Below, in pieces: positions 10,082-20,954 of a stretch of 64,000 nt of DNA. The stretch's first letter is position 1. Each line of letters starts with the position of its first letter. The translations under genes were made by a program, and so were the position numbers. A model generated the notes under the pieces. The model saw only the letters and a list, made by a program, of their open reading frames with translations. It made no database searches and was not told where the DNA came from. The DNA comes from Spinacia oleracea (Eukaryota > Streptophyta > Magnoliopsida > Caryophyllales > Amaranthaceae): assembly GCF_020520425.1 (NCBI RefSeq), contig NC_079490.1, positions 1,736,001 to 1,800,000 on the forward strand. The letters are read 5' to 3'.

Positions 10082-11614
10082 ATGAACTTTAGAAGAATCA
10101 TAATCAATAGGCCGTTAATCAACCTCTTCACACGGACTCACACACTACATCCATTTACCACTACGCCAACTAATCCCTCTCTCCACCAATCTCAAACTAC
10201 TTTGCTAAACAACTCATTGATCCCAGTCAATTCGGACCATCTCCTCAGGGTCTGCACAATCCTCTTCCAGCAGCAGGATGCATCAGATTCCAAGCTCCAA
10301 ACGCACCTGCAAAAAACTCAATTTAGCCTTAACCATGAATTTTTCCTCCAAGTATGCAACAAATTCCCTCTTTCATGGCGACCAGTTTACCGTTTCTATC
10401 AGTTTACCTTGACCTGCCCTGAGTTCACCCACACCTCTGTCAGCTTTAATAAGATGCTTGACGTGGTTGGTAAATCAAAAAATATTGATCTATTTTGGGA
10501 ATTATTACATGAAGTGACAAAGCAAAAAATGACTAACGATAAGACATTTAGGATTGCTTTGAAAGTATTAGCTTCTGCTAGGGAGTTGAAAAAATGTGTA
10601 GAATATTTTCACTTGATGAATTCTCATGGGTATGGCTATAGTTTGGATACTTTAAATAAGGTTGTTGAGACCCTTTGTAAGGAAAATCTAGTTGAGGAGG
10701 CTAAGTTTGTCGTAGTGAAGTTGAAGGATTGGATTAAGCCAAATCAGGTTACTTATAAGCACTTGATTTGTGGGTTTTGTGATACTGGAGATGTGATTGA
10801 GGCTTCAAAGTTGTGGAATTTGATGGTGGATGAAGGAATTGAAGCTGAAATAGATGCTGTAAATACGATGATAGAGAGATTCTTCAAGAATAATCAGTTT
10901 GATCAAGGATTAAAGCTATTTCAAACTATGAGGGTAAAAAGGATGGAGGAAGTTGGACTTTCAATGTATAGTATCGTCATCAAATGGATGTGTAAAAGGG
11001 GCAAGCTTTCTCAGGCGCAACTGGTGTTTGAAGAATTGCAAAAGAGAGGAATCAAAGCAGATAATGCAACATTGGCTTCAATAATATACGGGCTCTTGTC
11101 AAAGAATCGGGTTCAAGAGGCATATTTGATTATGGAAAATACCGAGAAACCAGATATAAGCATGTACCATGCCTTGATCAAGGGTCTCCTGAAATCGAGG
11201 AAGGCGGGTGAGGCAACAGAAGTTTTTAGACTGATGATAAAAAAAGGATGTGAACCTATTATGCATACCTATATACTGTTGTTGCAAGGGCACTTAGGAA
11301 AGAGAGGAAGAAAGGGGAATGACCCCCTCGTTAATTTTGATTCCATATTTGTTGGGGGTTTGGTTAAAGCCGGAAAAGTTCTGGAAGCCACCAACTATAC
11401 CGAGAGAACCTTGAATAGAGGACTTCAGGTGCCAAGGTTTGACTATAACAAGTTCTTGCATTACTACTCAAATGATGAAGGTGTATTTATGTTTGAGGAA
11501 GTAGGGAAGAAATTGAGAGAAGTTGGATTATTTGACTTAGCAGACATATTTCTGAGATATGGGGAGAAAATGGCTACTAGAGATAGAAGACGAACTAGAG
11601 AGTCATTTGAATAG
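10082..11614 (+). CDS. P-class pentatricopeptide repeat protein, organelle-targeted
   Basis: A single coding exon encodes 510 residues. I chose the ATG at 10082 because acceptor ttgttcag ends at 10076, five bases upstream; the in-frame ATG at 9971 lies in the presumed intron. The N-terminus (MNFRRIIINRPLINLFTRTH) is Arg-rich and acid-free, like a mitochondrial targeting peptide. From about residue 120 come degenerate ~35-residue PPR units, for example NQVTYKHLICGFCDTGDVIE, DISMYHALIKGLLKSRKAGE and HTYILLLQGHLGKRG. There is no E or DYW domain, so it is P-class: an RNA-binding protein acting in organelle RNA processing, stability or translation. The C-terminus (FDYNKFLHYYSNDEGVFMFE) resembles, from memory, the At1g26500 group; that is tentative. 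The RNA target is unknown. Confidence 0.9.
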   Translation: MNFRRIIINRPLINLFTRTHTLHPFTTTPTNPSLHQSQTTLLNNSLIPVNSDHLLRVCTILFQQQDASDSKLQTHLQKTQFSLNHEFFLQVCNKFPLSWRPVYRFYQFTLTCPEFTHTSVSFNKMLDVVGKSKNIDLFWELLHEVTKQKMTNDKTFRIALKVLASARELKKCVEYFHLMNSHGYGYSLDTLNKVVETLCKENLVEEAKFVVVKLKDWIKPNQVTYKHLICGFCDTGDVIEASKLWNLMVDEGIEAEIDAVNTMIERFFKNNQFDQGLKLFQTMRVKRMEEVGLSMYSIVIKWMCKRGKLSQAQLVFEELQKRGIKADNATLASIIYGLLSKNRVQEAYLIMENTEKPDISMYHALIKGLLKSRKAGEATEVFRLMIKKGCEPIMHTYILLLQGHLGKRGRKGNDPLVNFDSIFVGGLVKAGKVLEATNYTERTLNRGLQVPRFDYNKFLHYYSNDEGVFMFEEVGKKLREVGLFDLADIFLRYGEKMATRDRRRTRESFE

Positions 11615-12560
11615 CTACCGATGGTTGACATTTATGCATGCTTTGATGGTAGATATTGGCTTAGTTGTTATGTCCTTTCTGGGGTTCAGACTTCAGAGTT
11701 TACTTGTCACTGTCAAATCCTGATACTCTTCATCATTTGCGACATCTTTTCCATCTCCGACCCAGAATTAACCTGGTATTTCCTCTACTCCCCTTTTTCT
11801 TTTCGGTTTGTTTCGTTGTTAAATTGAATTTCTTGTCTCCCTTGTTGTTGAATTGCTTATTGTTGTGGTATGATGAGTGTATGTGAGTTTATTAGCATAT
11901 TTGGTTATTTTGAAGGTGTTGCTTACCATATTTTGGTGTTTGAAATTTCGATGGAATATGATTTTCATCCCCTGACCCCTGCTAGTGACTGAAATAACGG
12001 GTTAGAGCTAATAATTTTGATGTGAATTCAGTTAAGCCTTCTACTTGTATCAGGAAGTTGGAGAGATGAGTGCATTTCAAGATTGTTGAATACATTAAGA
12101 TGTATCAGACACTTGGGTAAATATGAGATAAGACAATTCATAGTACATTAACATGTAACGTATTACGTGATGCTCTAGATTTTGTAAATGATACTATACC
12201 ATTCTTGGTACAAAGATTGGGTTAACTTCCCCTGCTACTGAACTAGCCTCAGTTCAGGTTAATCCCTCCCTTCTACTGACGAGGCTAGAAGGATTGTCCG
12301 GCTTCACTGCAAATCTTGACCAAGGACCAGTCGTTGTAATAGAACATCTATGGCTTTTAGAGTGTTTGTAAATTTGGTATACTCCATCTTGTTCATTAGG
12401 AGTACGGCGTACCTAGGGGTGTTTGTCTTTGCTAATTTGATCAGTTTTCTCATTTAGGGCGTTTGAAATGAGCAAAAACATCTTTGGGCACACTTAGATA
12501 TAACCGGGATAACTCGGATGAGATATATTTTGTAAAATTTAGTTATACTCCGTAGTACTC
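11615..12560. other. 3' flank and intergenic DNA between two PPR loci
   Basis: The PPR 3' UTR probably runs into this T-rich sequence. I see no further coding exon, TIR element or RNA gene. Confidence 0.4.
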
Positions 12561-12938
12561 TCCATTAGATGAAGGATGTTGCAATACATCGTTATGCACT
12601 ATTGAAATCTGTTTTGCCACCTATTGGTATCATATTAAGACATACTGTTAGTGCACTGCTTAATTTTTATGCGAAAACTTGTTGTTTAGGATCTTCATAT
12701 AAGATCTTTGAATCTGCTCCTCTTAATGTTATCAGCTTACTTAGATTATGGAAGGCATGAGGAGGCATGGAGATTGTTTTATAGGATGCAATCAGAAGGA
12801 TTCAAAGTAAATGAAGCTACAATAACCATTCTTTTAACTATGTGTTCAGAAACAGGTTGTGAACTGAGAGTCGGTAGGTCCTTACATGCGAAAATTATAA
12901 GAAACAGGTTTTCTAATAGAACATCTATTGTGAATGGA

Positions 12939-13204
12939 ATGTCCATTTCCGATGGAGCCAAAGATTCATTTGTTCTTTTGGCTGTAGGATGTAATGGACT
13001 AAATCAAAATGGCTCTTAAAACCTTTTCGCTTCCTTTCCATGAAGTAGAAGATGGTCGTCCCGTTGTCGTCCCGTTATCGCTTTTGGGTCAATTGGAAAC
13101 AACCTCTTTGCAAATGCAGGGGTAAGGTTGCGTACACCCGACCCCCCTTACCCCGCTTCTTGCGGGAGCCTTTTTGAGGCAATGGGATAATGATAATGAT
13201 GATG
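12939..13204 (+). mobile_element. SINE (Au-like 3' module) inserted in the PPR pseudogene
   Basis: The 18-bp sequence acatctattgtgaa(t/c)gga flanks the insertion at 12921-12938 and 13205-13222. The body contains the conserved plant Au-like block ggggtaaggttgcgtacacc followed by ttgcgggagcc. It ends in a simple ataatgataatgatgatg tail. The two flanks encode the same TSIVNG peptide, as expected of a target duplication. The 5' part lacks clear A/B boxes, so its family is less certain. Confidence 0.8.
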
Positions 13205-14054
13205 ACATCTATTGTGAACGGAGTCCTGAGAATCTATGTAGATCATTGCTGCATTACTGATGCAATGATGCTATTTGATGAGTTGGTTAAACCAGATGTA
13301 GTAACCTGGAACATTATCATCTCTGCTTTGGGTGGTAATGGATTCATCAATCATGCTTGGAACTACTATGAGAAGTTGTTAGATTTGGAAATCAACCCTA
13401 ATTCACACACAATTATTGCTATTCTTATTGTTTGCAAGGATGAATCTTATCTTAATCTGGGTCGTTCTTTACATGGTTATGCGATGAAACATGGGATTGA
13501 AGTAAATACAAGCATAGAATTGCCAACTGCACTCGTAGAGATGTATATGAACTGTGCTGATGAGGCAACTGCTAGGAGTCTATTTGATAGGTGCTCAAAC
13601 AGAGATGTAATATTGTGGAATTCTTTGATTGCCAGTTATGTGAGAAATAACCTCACTAATGAAGCTCTGTCACTTTTTAAGCTGATGATCTTGGAACAAG
13701 AACCTGATTCCGTTACAATAATATATATTCTCTCATCATGTGTTGAAGTAGCTAGTCTTCCTTTAGGCAAATGCCTACATGCTTACACAATACGTAAAGA
13801 CTATTTAGGAGGCTTGAACTTGTCACTTGCAAATGCGTTGTTATCAATGTATGCAAGATGTGGCAGTATGCAGAATGCTGAGAAGATTTTTGAAAGAATA
13901 CAACACAAGAATATAAGCTCATGGAACGCCTTGGTGGCCGGCTATGGTTGAACGTTCAAATGGATTATTCTCTACATGCATACTCACATATGTTAGGCTA
14001 TGGATTCAGACCAAATGGGAGGACTTTATTGTCATTGTTGTCTGCTCTAAATGC

Positions 14055-14363
14055 ATACGCCCGACCCGTCACGAAAAAGCCCGGCCCGGGCACAAAGTCG
14101 TGGGGCGGGCCTGTGCCACATTTTTTTGGAAAAAGCACGACAGGGCAGGGCAGGGCACGACACGACTCGACAAAGCACGCTAAATTTGCTAAAAATAGGG
14201 TTAGGCCCGGCGACCCGACCCGACAGCACGTGGGCCTGGGCCCGGTTTTGAACTTTTCATCCCAACCCACCATGAGCATAATAATCCTGGCTTGGTCCCG
14301 GCCCACGACCCTGTGGCCCGATCCAAAGCCCGACCCTGCCCGGCCCACGACCATCTTTTTGTA
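14055..14363 (+). mobile_element. GCCCGA-rich family copy inserted in the PPR pseudogene
   Basis: This is about 309 bp of GC-rich sequence in an AT-rich gene. It shares landmarks with the family: tttttttggaaaaagcacga in the middle, gggcctgggcccggttttga later, and the end block gcccacgaccatcttt. The left terminus looks shortened compared with 36238-36577. It separates LLSA from the expected CSHSGVVEKGLELF continuation. A clean target duplication was not found. Confidence 0.75.
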
Positions 14364-14964
14364 GTCATTCTGGTGTGGTGGAGAAGGGGTTGGAGCTTTT
14401 TAGATCTATGGTTAATGATTACGGCGTAACCCCAATGCTTGTTCACTATGGTTGCCTAGTAGATTTGCTTGGCCGTGCGGATACATTGATGAAGCAGAAA
14501 AGATCATCAATTCAATGCCAATTGAACCAGATGCTTCTATATGGAGAGCGCTTCTTAATGCTTGTAGAGCCCACTCTAAACTGGGATTGGCTAAAAGTGT
14601 CTTCCAGAAGCTTGTGGAAGTAGAACCTACCAATGCCGGAAATTATATGATGTTGTCAAATATATGTGCTGATGCAGGTCTTTGGTCAAAGGTGAGGGAT
14701 TTAAGATTGCATCTTAAGGGAAAGGGTTTAAGGAAGAATCTAGGGATGAGTTGTATTTTTGATCAAAATCAGGTTCACTGTTTTATTGCTGGAGATCAAT
14801 TGTTCTTCAAAGCTGCTGAAGTTTATGAAACCCTAAACTCTTTATTGCTTACACTCAAAGATAATGGATACATCCCTGATCTTAGGCGCGCTGTTCATGA
14901 AGTAGAGGTTCTAGAAGATGAAAGAGGTGCTCTTGGCCACTGTGAAAGTTACTTTTGGGACTAA

Positions 14965-15974
14965 TCACTGGATTTAGGAGTGCCAATAACATTATGGGCA
15001 ACAGGTTATGGGGACAATTGTGGTCTGATCAGCTTGTTGTTTGTCAGCAGTCAAATTTTCATGGATTATCGACTTTTGCAGCCACATGATCATAGCGCTG
15101 CAGTTTTCAGTAACTTGCCAAAGGCTCTGTCCAAGTATTGTAGAGTGATCAACTAGAGGTCCGTTAGATGGAGATTCTGCGAGTATTGGCTGCACATATG
15201 AGTAAGTACATTTTCATCTCATTGTCTGTTTAAAAACTGTGCCTGAATTTTCTTTTATCTCTACTATTGACTATCATCTTATCATCTCACTCTCAATAAC
15301 AAAATTTGTTTTACCACTCACATTTGATCATGACATCGCCTTTTGGGTTTCTGTAAATATTGGTAATTGGAGTACTAGCCTAAGAAATTTACCAATCCAA
15401 TGATATGAAACTCAGCCTGCCCTACCCCCCCCCCCCCCCCCCCCCCCCTTTAAGAATGCTTAGAGACGAATATATAAATAATACACTCTGGCTCTTTTCT
15501 TCATAAGTCACACTTAAGGCAATCTTTCTCTTTACACCAACGATGATCAGTGAGTCAGTGACAGTGACCAATAATCTCACTAGTCCGAGTTTACCGGTCA
15601 AGAACTCAAGAATTATGCTACCTTATATCTGACCAGTCGATATTAGTAAAAGAGTTCGTTCCTTGAGGCTTGAACACCCAGTATTCTCTCTTCTAAAACT
15701 TAGATTTACAACTTGCTGATAAATTATGATGATCTGAATCACTAGCTTTTCAATCAAGCATTAGAATTTCCTACAAGTTTTTACTTGTAAGCTGATCAGT
15801 AATAACTAATAAGTCATCCTACATGCTGTCATTTATTGTTACTTCAAGATTCAGACTGATTTGAAGCATTCAAATGCTTAAAAGACAAAGAACACATACT
15901 GTCCACAAGAGAGTATACATTTTATTGTTGGCCAGTGTGACTGGTAAAAGGGTATATTGCATTGACAATAAAAA
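14965..15974. other. Intergenic DNA with a 24-base poly-C run
   Basis: No gene is seen. A run of 24 C occupies 15425-15448. The rest is AT-rich without clear repeats. Confidence 0.5.
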
Positions 15975-15975
15975 T

Positions 15976-16668
15976 TAAGTAGCTCAAGGCTTATTGACAG
16001 TATGATATAAGCCAATCTTAGTGCATGTTTGGTATGAATCTAGGAAAGGAAATGGATTGGAAACATTTAAGAAGGAGAAATGGTAATGTTAAGTGTTATC
16101 ATTATTTGTTGTTTGCTATACCTAAGGAAACAATCCCTTGTATCAAATTAGGGATTGAGGAGGGTAACACTTTGTTACCACTTACCACAATGTTAGGAGA
16201 GGTAACAAATTGGTGGTAATGGTTACCTTTTGGAAATTGAGTGTGTTACTCATCTCTCACACCAAAAAATAGGTAATGGAATTAGTTAATTATTCCATTT
16301 CTAACACTTGAAAAGTGCTATACCAAACATGCTCTAAGTAGCTCAAGGCTTAATATTAGTGCATGTTTGGTATAAATCTAGGAAAGGAAATGGATTGGAA
16401 ACATTTAAGAAGGAGAAATGGTAATGTTAAGTGTTATCATTATTTGTTGTTTGGTATACCTAAGGAAACAATCCCTTGTATCAAATCAGGGATTGGGGAG
16501 GGTAACACTTTGTTACCACTTACCACAATGTTAGGAGAGGTAACAAATTGGTGGTAATGGTTACCCTTTGGAAATTGAGCGTGTTACCCATCGCTCATAC
16601 CAAACAATAGGTAATGGAATTAGTTAATTGATTCCATTTCCAACACTTGTGTTATACCAAACATGCTC
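15976..16668. repeat. ~359-bp tandem duplication carrying two near-identical MITEs
   Basis: The flank taagtagctcaaggctta occurs at 15976-15993 and again at 16335-16352. Each is followed by a full gtgcatgtttggta-family MITE (16021-16334 and 16359-16668). The shared flank shows that the second MITE arose by segmental duplication rather than a new insertion. The copies differ at few bases. Confidence 0.85.
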
Positions 16669-16742
16669 TTGATGTATTATGCCTGTTTGAATTGTTCCTC
16701 ACTTCGCTCACTACTGGAGTCTTATCACTAGAGTTTTGATAA

Positions 16743-17050
16743 TATCAGAAACTTGATTGGCCTTGTCTGTTGGAAAAATCGTGCTTAACCAGTCCTAATT
16801 TCTGCTTATTGTTATTAACTTCTGTATGAGAATACAATTAGCTACCTAGTTTTGCTTAATCAGTCCGTAACTGTATCAGTTTACCTAATATCAGAATCCT
16901 AATATCAGAATTGTGTTTAAACGGTCCTAATATCAGAATCCTGATTGGCCTTGTCTGTTGGAAAAATCGTGTTTAACCAGTCCTAATTTCTGCTCATTGT
17001 TATTAACTTCTGTATGAGAATACAATTAGCTACCTAGTTTTTCTTAATCA
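16743..17050. repeat. ~187-bp tandem duplication
   Basis: The segment 16743-16860 is repeated at 16930-17045. Shared blocks include gattggccttgtctgttgga and ttattaacttctgtatgaga. No coding or TIR structure is seen. Confidence 0.75.
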
Positions 17051-17760
17051 TCCCATAAGTGTATGAGTGTACCAAGTTGCATTCGCGTATAAGATAACAC
17101 TGCTTCTTACTTTATGACTGAAAAATCTGAATGTTCGGTAATTAGTTTTCTACTGGATGACAATTTCCTTTTCATTCTGAAAATAAAAGAAAAGGAGAGA
17201 AAACACTCAATTTCATAAATTGAAATGTCATTATTGAGTATACAGTTCAACTAAAATTGAAAAAATCCAACAGAAATGTACTTAAAGTTTAAAATGTTCT
17301 AGTCCAACCATTATACATTGAAAATGCTAAGAAGATAGGACAAGGGGAAAACATTTCATGTTCAGGGATCCGAAATTTTCTTTTTCTTTTTCTTTTCCAA
17401 ATGTCTTTTTCTGGGATATTATTAGAATTTGGAAGCATTATTTGAATAATTTGCTGGTATAATTCTTGGTTTGCTGTGGGGGGACTGTATGAAATGTTGA
17501 TAGCATTCTGAATGATGATAAGAGTATAGAGTCTTTGGACTAAAAAGTAAAAACCATTCTGCTGAACTATTTCCCATTTCACATCATATGATTATGACTT
17601 TGTAGGGAAATGTTACCTGTGATTATGGCAAAACGCAGCGGATCTTGGTCTAAAAGACACGAGGGGTTAAGGTTTGAAACTTCCAACTCTTTTTATATAC
17701 GTATACTTCTCGTATTGTACTATCATGTAAACACTCAATCAGAATGTCACGAAATTATGT
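17051..17760. other. Intergenic DNA, nothing recognised
   Basis: The stretch is AT-rich with a TC-rich patch at 17376-17396. Short open frames show no family features. Confidence 0.4.
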
Positions 17761-17761
17761 G

Positions 17762-18054
17762 CTCCCTCCGTTTCTGAATACTTGCAACATTGGCTTCTTT
17801 CTGCTGCTTCTGAATACTTGTAACGCATGTTCTTTTGGCATGACACCACTAATTTTTATTATTGTTTTTCTCTCCTTTTGACCCCACTTGCACCAATTCT
17901 TTGTTATTTCCCTCTCACACACCAACAATTAAAATATCACAATTAACCTCATTTGCACATTAATTTACCGCTAATTCAATTCATTTTCACGTACTACCCA
18001 CAAACATTCCTAAAACTGCGCATAAACACAAGTGTTATTCAGAAACGGTGGGAG
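17762..18054. mobile_element. Stowaway-like MITE, ~293 bp
   Basis: The ends CTCCCTCCGTTTCTGAATAC and ATTCAGAAACGGTGGGAG are inverted repeats. TA follows on the right; on the left the expected TA is degraded. Confidence 0.65.
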
Positions 18055-18402
18055 TATATTTCATCTTGGGTAACTTACAAAATTCAAAAAAATATTCAAA
18101 ATCGGGCCCTGGCTGGGCCCGGTGAAAGATCCTTCCCTAAATTGGCAAACTTAGCCATCTTTAAACAAAACGTCTGATTCACTGGAGTCTGGAGATGCTT
18201 TAATTGCTTTCTTTTTCCATTGCCCTACTATCCTTGTCCTACGATCCAAATTTCACGAAAAATCTAGCTAAACTACCAAGTCAGAAGGTGGTTGTGCAAC
18301 AACCAACACCATAACACTAATAACACTTGTTAGGGGACCAAATAACCGATGGCGGGTCACTCTTAGGGTCATGTCACGCGTCTTTTTACATGGCTTGTTA
18401 AG

Positions 18403-18660
18403 ATAACATTGGGCCGGGCCGAGATACGGCACGACAAAGCATGTTATATCACCTAAAATTAGGCTTCGGAATGAAGAAACGGCCTTGCACGAGGGCACGT
18501 GATGTCGTGATCCTGGACCGTGCTTGTGCCTCCTTTTTAAACTTCCGATACGGCCCGGTCAGGCACAAAACAAGTGGGTTTGGCGTGGGCTGAGCCCACT
18601 CAGGTCCAAGATATGTGGGTTTGACACGAAACATGGGTATGCCCGACACATATCCTTCTT
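18403..18660 (+). repeat. GCCCGA-rich family copy
   Basis: The copy carries cggcacgacaaagcatg, cacgagggcacgtga, cctttttaaacttccgatac and gtgggtttggcgtgggct in the same order as other copies. A small related scrap lies at 18103-18125. Confidence 0.7.
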
Positions 18661-20012
18661 TATGGCTTGTTAGTTTGAGGATTAAATAACATTAGAGTTG
18701 ATCATAGGTCGAGTGAGACGCACAAAATAAAAAAAAAAGGTAGACACATTTAAGTCGGATCAAGTTGAAACTTTTCGGTACTTAAAAGTAAAAGTAAAAT
18801 CTGAAATGGAAATAAGATGAAGTTAAACAACCCTTAATCTTATTAATTATACACTAATGTCACTAAACTAATTAATTTAGAAGGATTTCAGATTGATCTT
18901 TTTAGTTATACCTTTATTTATGAAAGCATGAGTTAGATATGGAATATTAGAGCAGGATCAACTACTGGATCAAGGAGAAGTGAGGGTTACAATTTCTATG
19001 TTTTGATTTATACCTTGATGCTTAATACTCTTCTCTTTGACAACCACCCATCATCCATAATATGATTTAGACCCGACCTAAACGATACGTGATTTTATAA
19101 ATTCTTAATAGTTCGTGTTATATTAATGTTACTATGTACGAGTAGCATTAAAAGATCTAACCAATAATTTATTTTTATTTTTTTGGAGCGATTGAGCTTT
19201 AAGAGCAATTTGAGAGAGATGATTCGAACCTACGACTTATTATACACCAGATCCTTATACTTAACTAATATATTAAGACATTATTGGTAAATTTTAACCA
19301 ATAATAAGAGTAGCTCAAAAATCGAGGCACATAGTTGAGAGTTCAATAACCAATTAGAAGTATTAAAGAATCCATCCATCAAAATCGCATCCAAACACAC
19401 AAGTTACAAAGGTGGTAATGTGCCCTTAAAAACTGCTAATGATTCTTCTTCCACCATGCGCAAAATCTGTTATAAGATAAGAGTACGTATATTATATACT
19501 TACATGGCATGAATTATCAATTAATAGATCACAAAGAAAGTACTATATAATTAATATTCTCCACTTCATAAAAGAAACCAACAATTTGAGATTTATGTGG
19601 GGGGTGGCATACTGGCATCAAGTGGCTTATTGGCCATTATACTTCCAACTTATTTGTCTATACAAAGTATTCCCCCTTTAACCAACGTAACGATGAATTA
19701 AGTGGTAAACGTTTTGATGCTGCCTTAAGAAATGTCTTTGAGTTCGAACAATATTGTATGAAAACCCCTTAGACAGGTGTGTAACTCGGGTCTGGTCTGA
19801 ATGTAGTTAAGATATACGCCCAGATGAAGCGGATGGACCAACCCTAATAATACCCCTTTCATTTTCATGACAAATAAAGAGGCAAAGACTTTAAATCATG
19901 ACAAATAGAGTTAAAGGTAAGTCTTCCCCTTGATGAATGAGATCAATCTTTAAAATTCTAGATAAGTGGAACTATGTCGTTATAACTTGAACGGGGTAAC
20001 TTTTAATCAAGG
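18661..20012. other. Intergenic DNA, possibly including a worn SINE
   Basis: The DNA is AT-rich. A stretch near 19680-19855 with gagttcgaacaat and a stretch near 19185-19260 with gattcgaacctacga resemble Pol III B boxes (GGTTCGANNCC). They have no clear tails or target duplications. No gene is seen. Confidence 0.35.
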
Positions 20013-20025
20013 TGTGTACTGTACA

Positions 20026-20155
20026 TTTTTTATGGTGTTAGTACCAGTTCACCCTTAGGGCTAATTCGGATTCAGGGCGAGTTCTGGGTGGTTAGGTTCC
20101 AGTCCCCTCTCAATTGTTGTTGCGGAGGATCGAACATGAGTTTTGGGTGGTTCGG
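20026..20155 (-). mobile_element. tRNA-type SINE, 5'-truncated, same family as 54044-54206
   Basis: Read on the minus strand it matches the SINE at 54044: ccggttcaccctta, gagttctgggtg and ccagtcccctc blocks and the B-box-like gatcgaacatg. An A-tail appears as T at the left. Approximate target duplications lie at 20013-20025 and 20156-20170 (gtgtactgtacat / gtgtatactatacat). Confidence 0.65.
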
Positions 20156-20954
20156 GTGTATACTATACATGACATATGAGTATACATGTGTTACAAAATG
20201 TGTCTTTTTTTAGGTACACCCGAGTGTATGATAAAATTAGCGAATTAAGGATATAAATTACTTCGTGTATAAGATTTCTTAAATCAAATCTGAAGAAAGA
20301 AAGAAACATCCTTTCCCTATCCAACCCGTCTCTCTCTCCTATCTTAAAGTTCCACCCACTATCTACCATTGGGATCCACATCATAGATTCCATTCTTTAA
20401 TGAAATTAGAAACAGAAAACAAAAAAAAGAGGAAGCAGAATGAATCAAAGATCACCCATATATAGACCAAAGGGACCAGTATTTATTTATTTTTTATAAA
20501 ATACGTGTAACAACTAACAAGGTACAACCGGTTGTATAACTAGCCGACTAGTAATGTGCATAAAGCGAAATAATGGAGCCTCTTGTCGATATCAACAATA
20601 TCAAGATTCACGAACAAAAGAAATACTTGTATTACATAGAAATTGATCAACTGATTGACTGTATTGGAGTAATAAATGACCAAAGAATTACCTAGCTGGG
20701 AAACAACTTTGCAAATAACCCAGATAGGTTTCCATTCTATATTTTCTCTTTAGTTTCTGTAGTAATAATAATAACAATAATAATAATAATAAATAATGAA
20801 ATAATATTGAGTAAAAAAATAATCTTGATGAATGTTCTTCAACTCCCTCCTACTGTCAATTGTAGTCTTCTGAATTTTGATCTTTTTTTCCTGGAAAATA
20901 TAAATGAAAACTTTGGTTTTCATTCTCTCCAAAATTCAAGCTTCAGTCCAAGTA

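Larger units (their letters stand above)
12569..14964 (+). pseudogene. Decayed PLS/E-class PPR gene
   Basis: The pieces read as one PPR protein. 12569-12725 gives HRYALLKSVLPPIGIILRHT; 12723-12938 gives MLSAYLDYGRHEEAWRLFYR; 13205-13950 gives an unbroken run of PPR units (DVVTWNIIISALGGNG, DVILWNSLIASYVRNN, NISSWNALVAGYG). 14380-14964 gives the last repeats, EPDASIWRALLNACRAHSKL and an E-type tail ending in TAA. Damage is visible: a frame change near 12720-12735; a SINE at 12939-13204; one base lost near 13949 and another near 14476 (gcggatacattg, where gcgggatac would read on); and a GCCCGA-rich insertion at 14055-14363. Relatives of this class bind organelle transcripts, often for C-to-U editing. 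This copy cannot encode a full protein. Confidence 0.85.

Noticed and set aside
13921-14446. Several overlapping open frames on both strands
   Set aside because: They are products of the GC-rich insertion in the PPR pseudogene, with Arg/Gly/Pro-rich nonsense.
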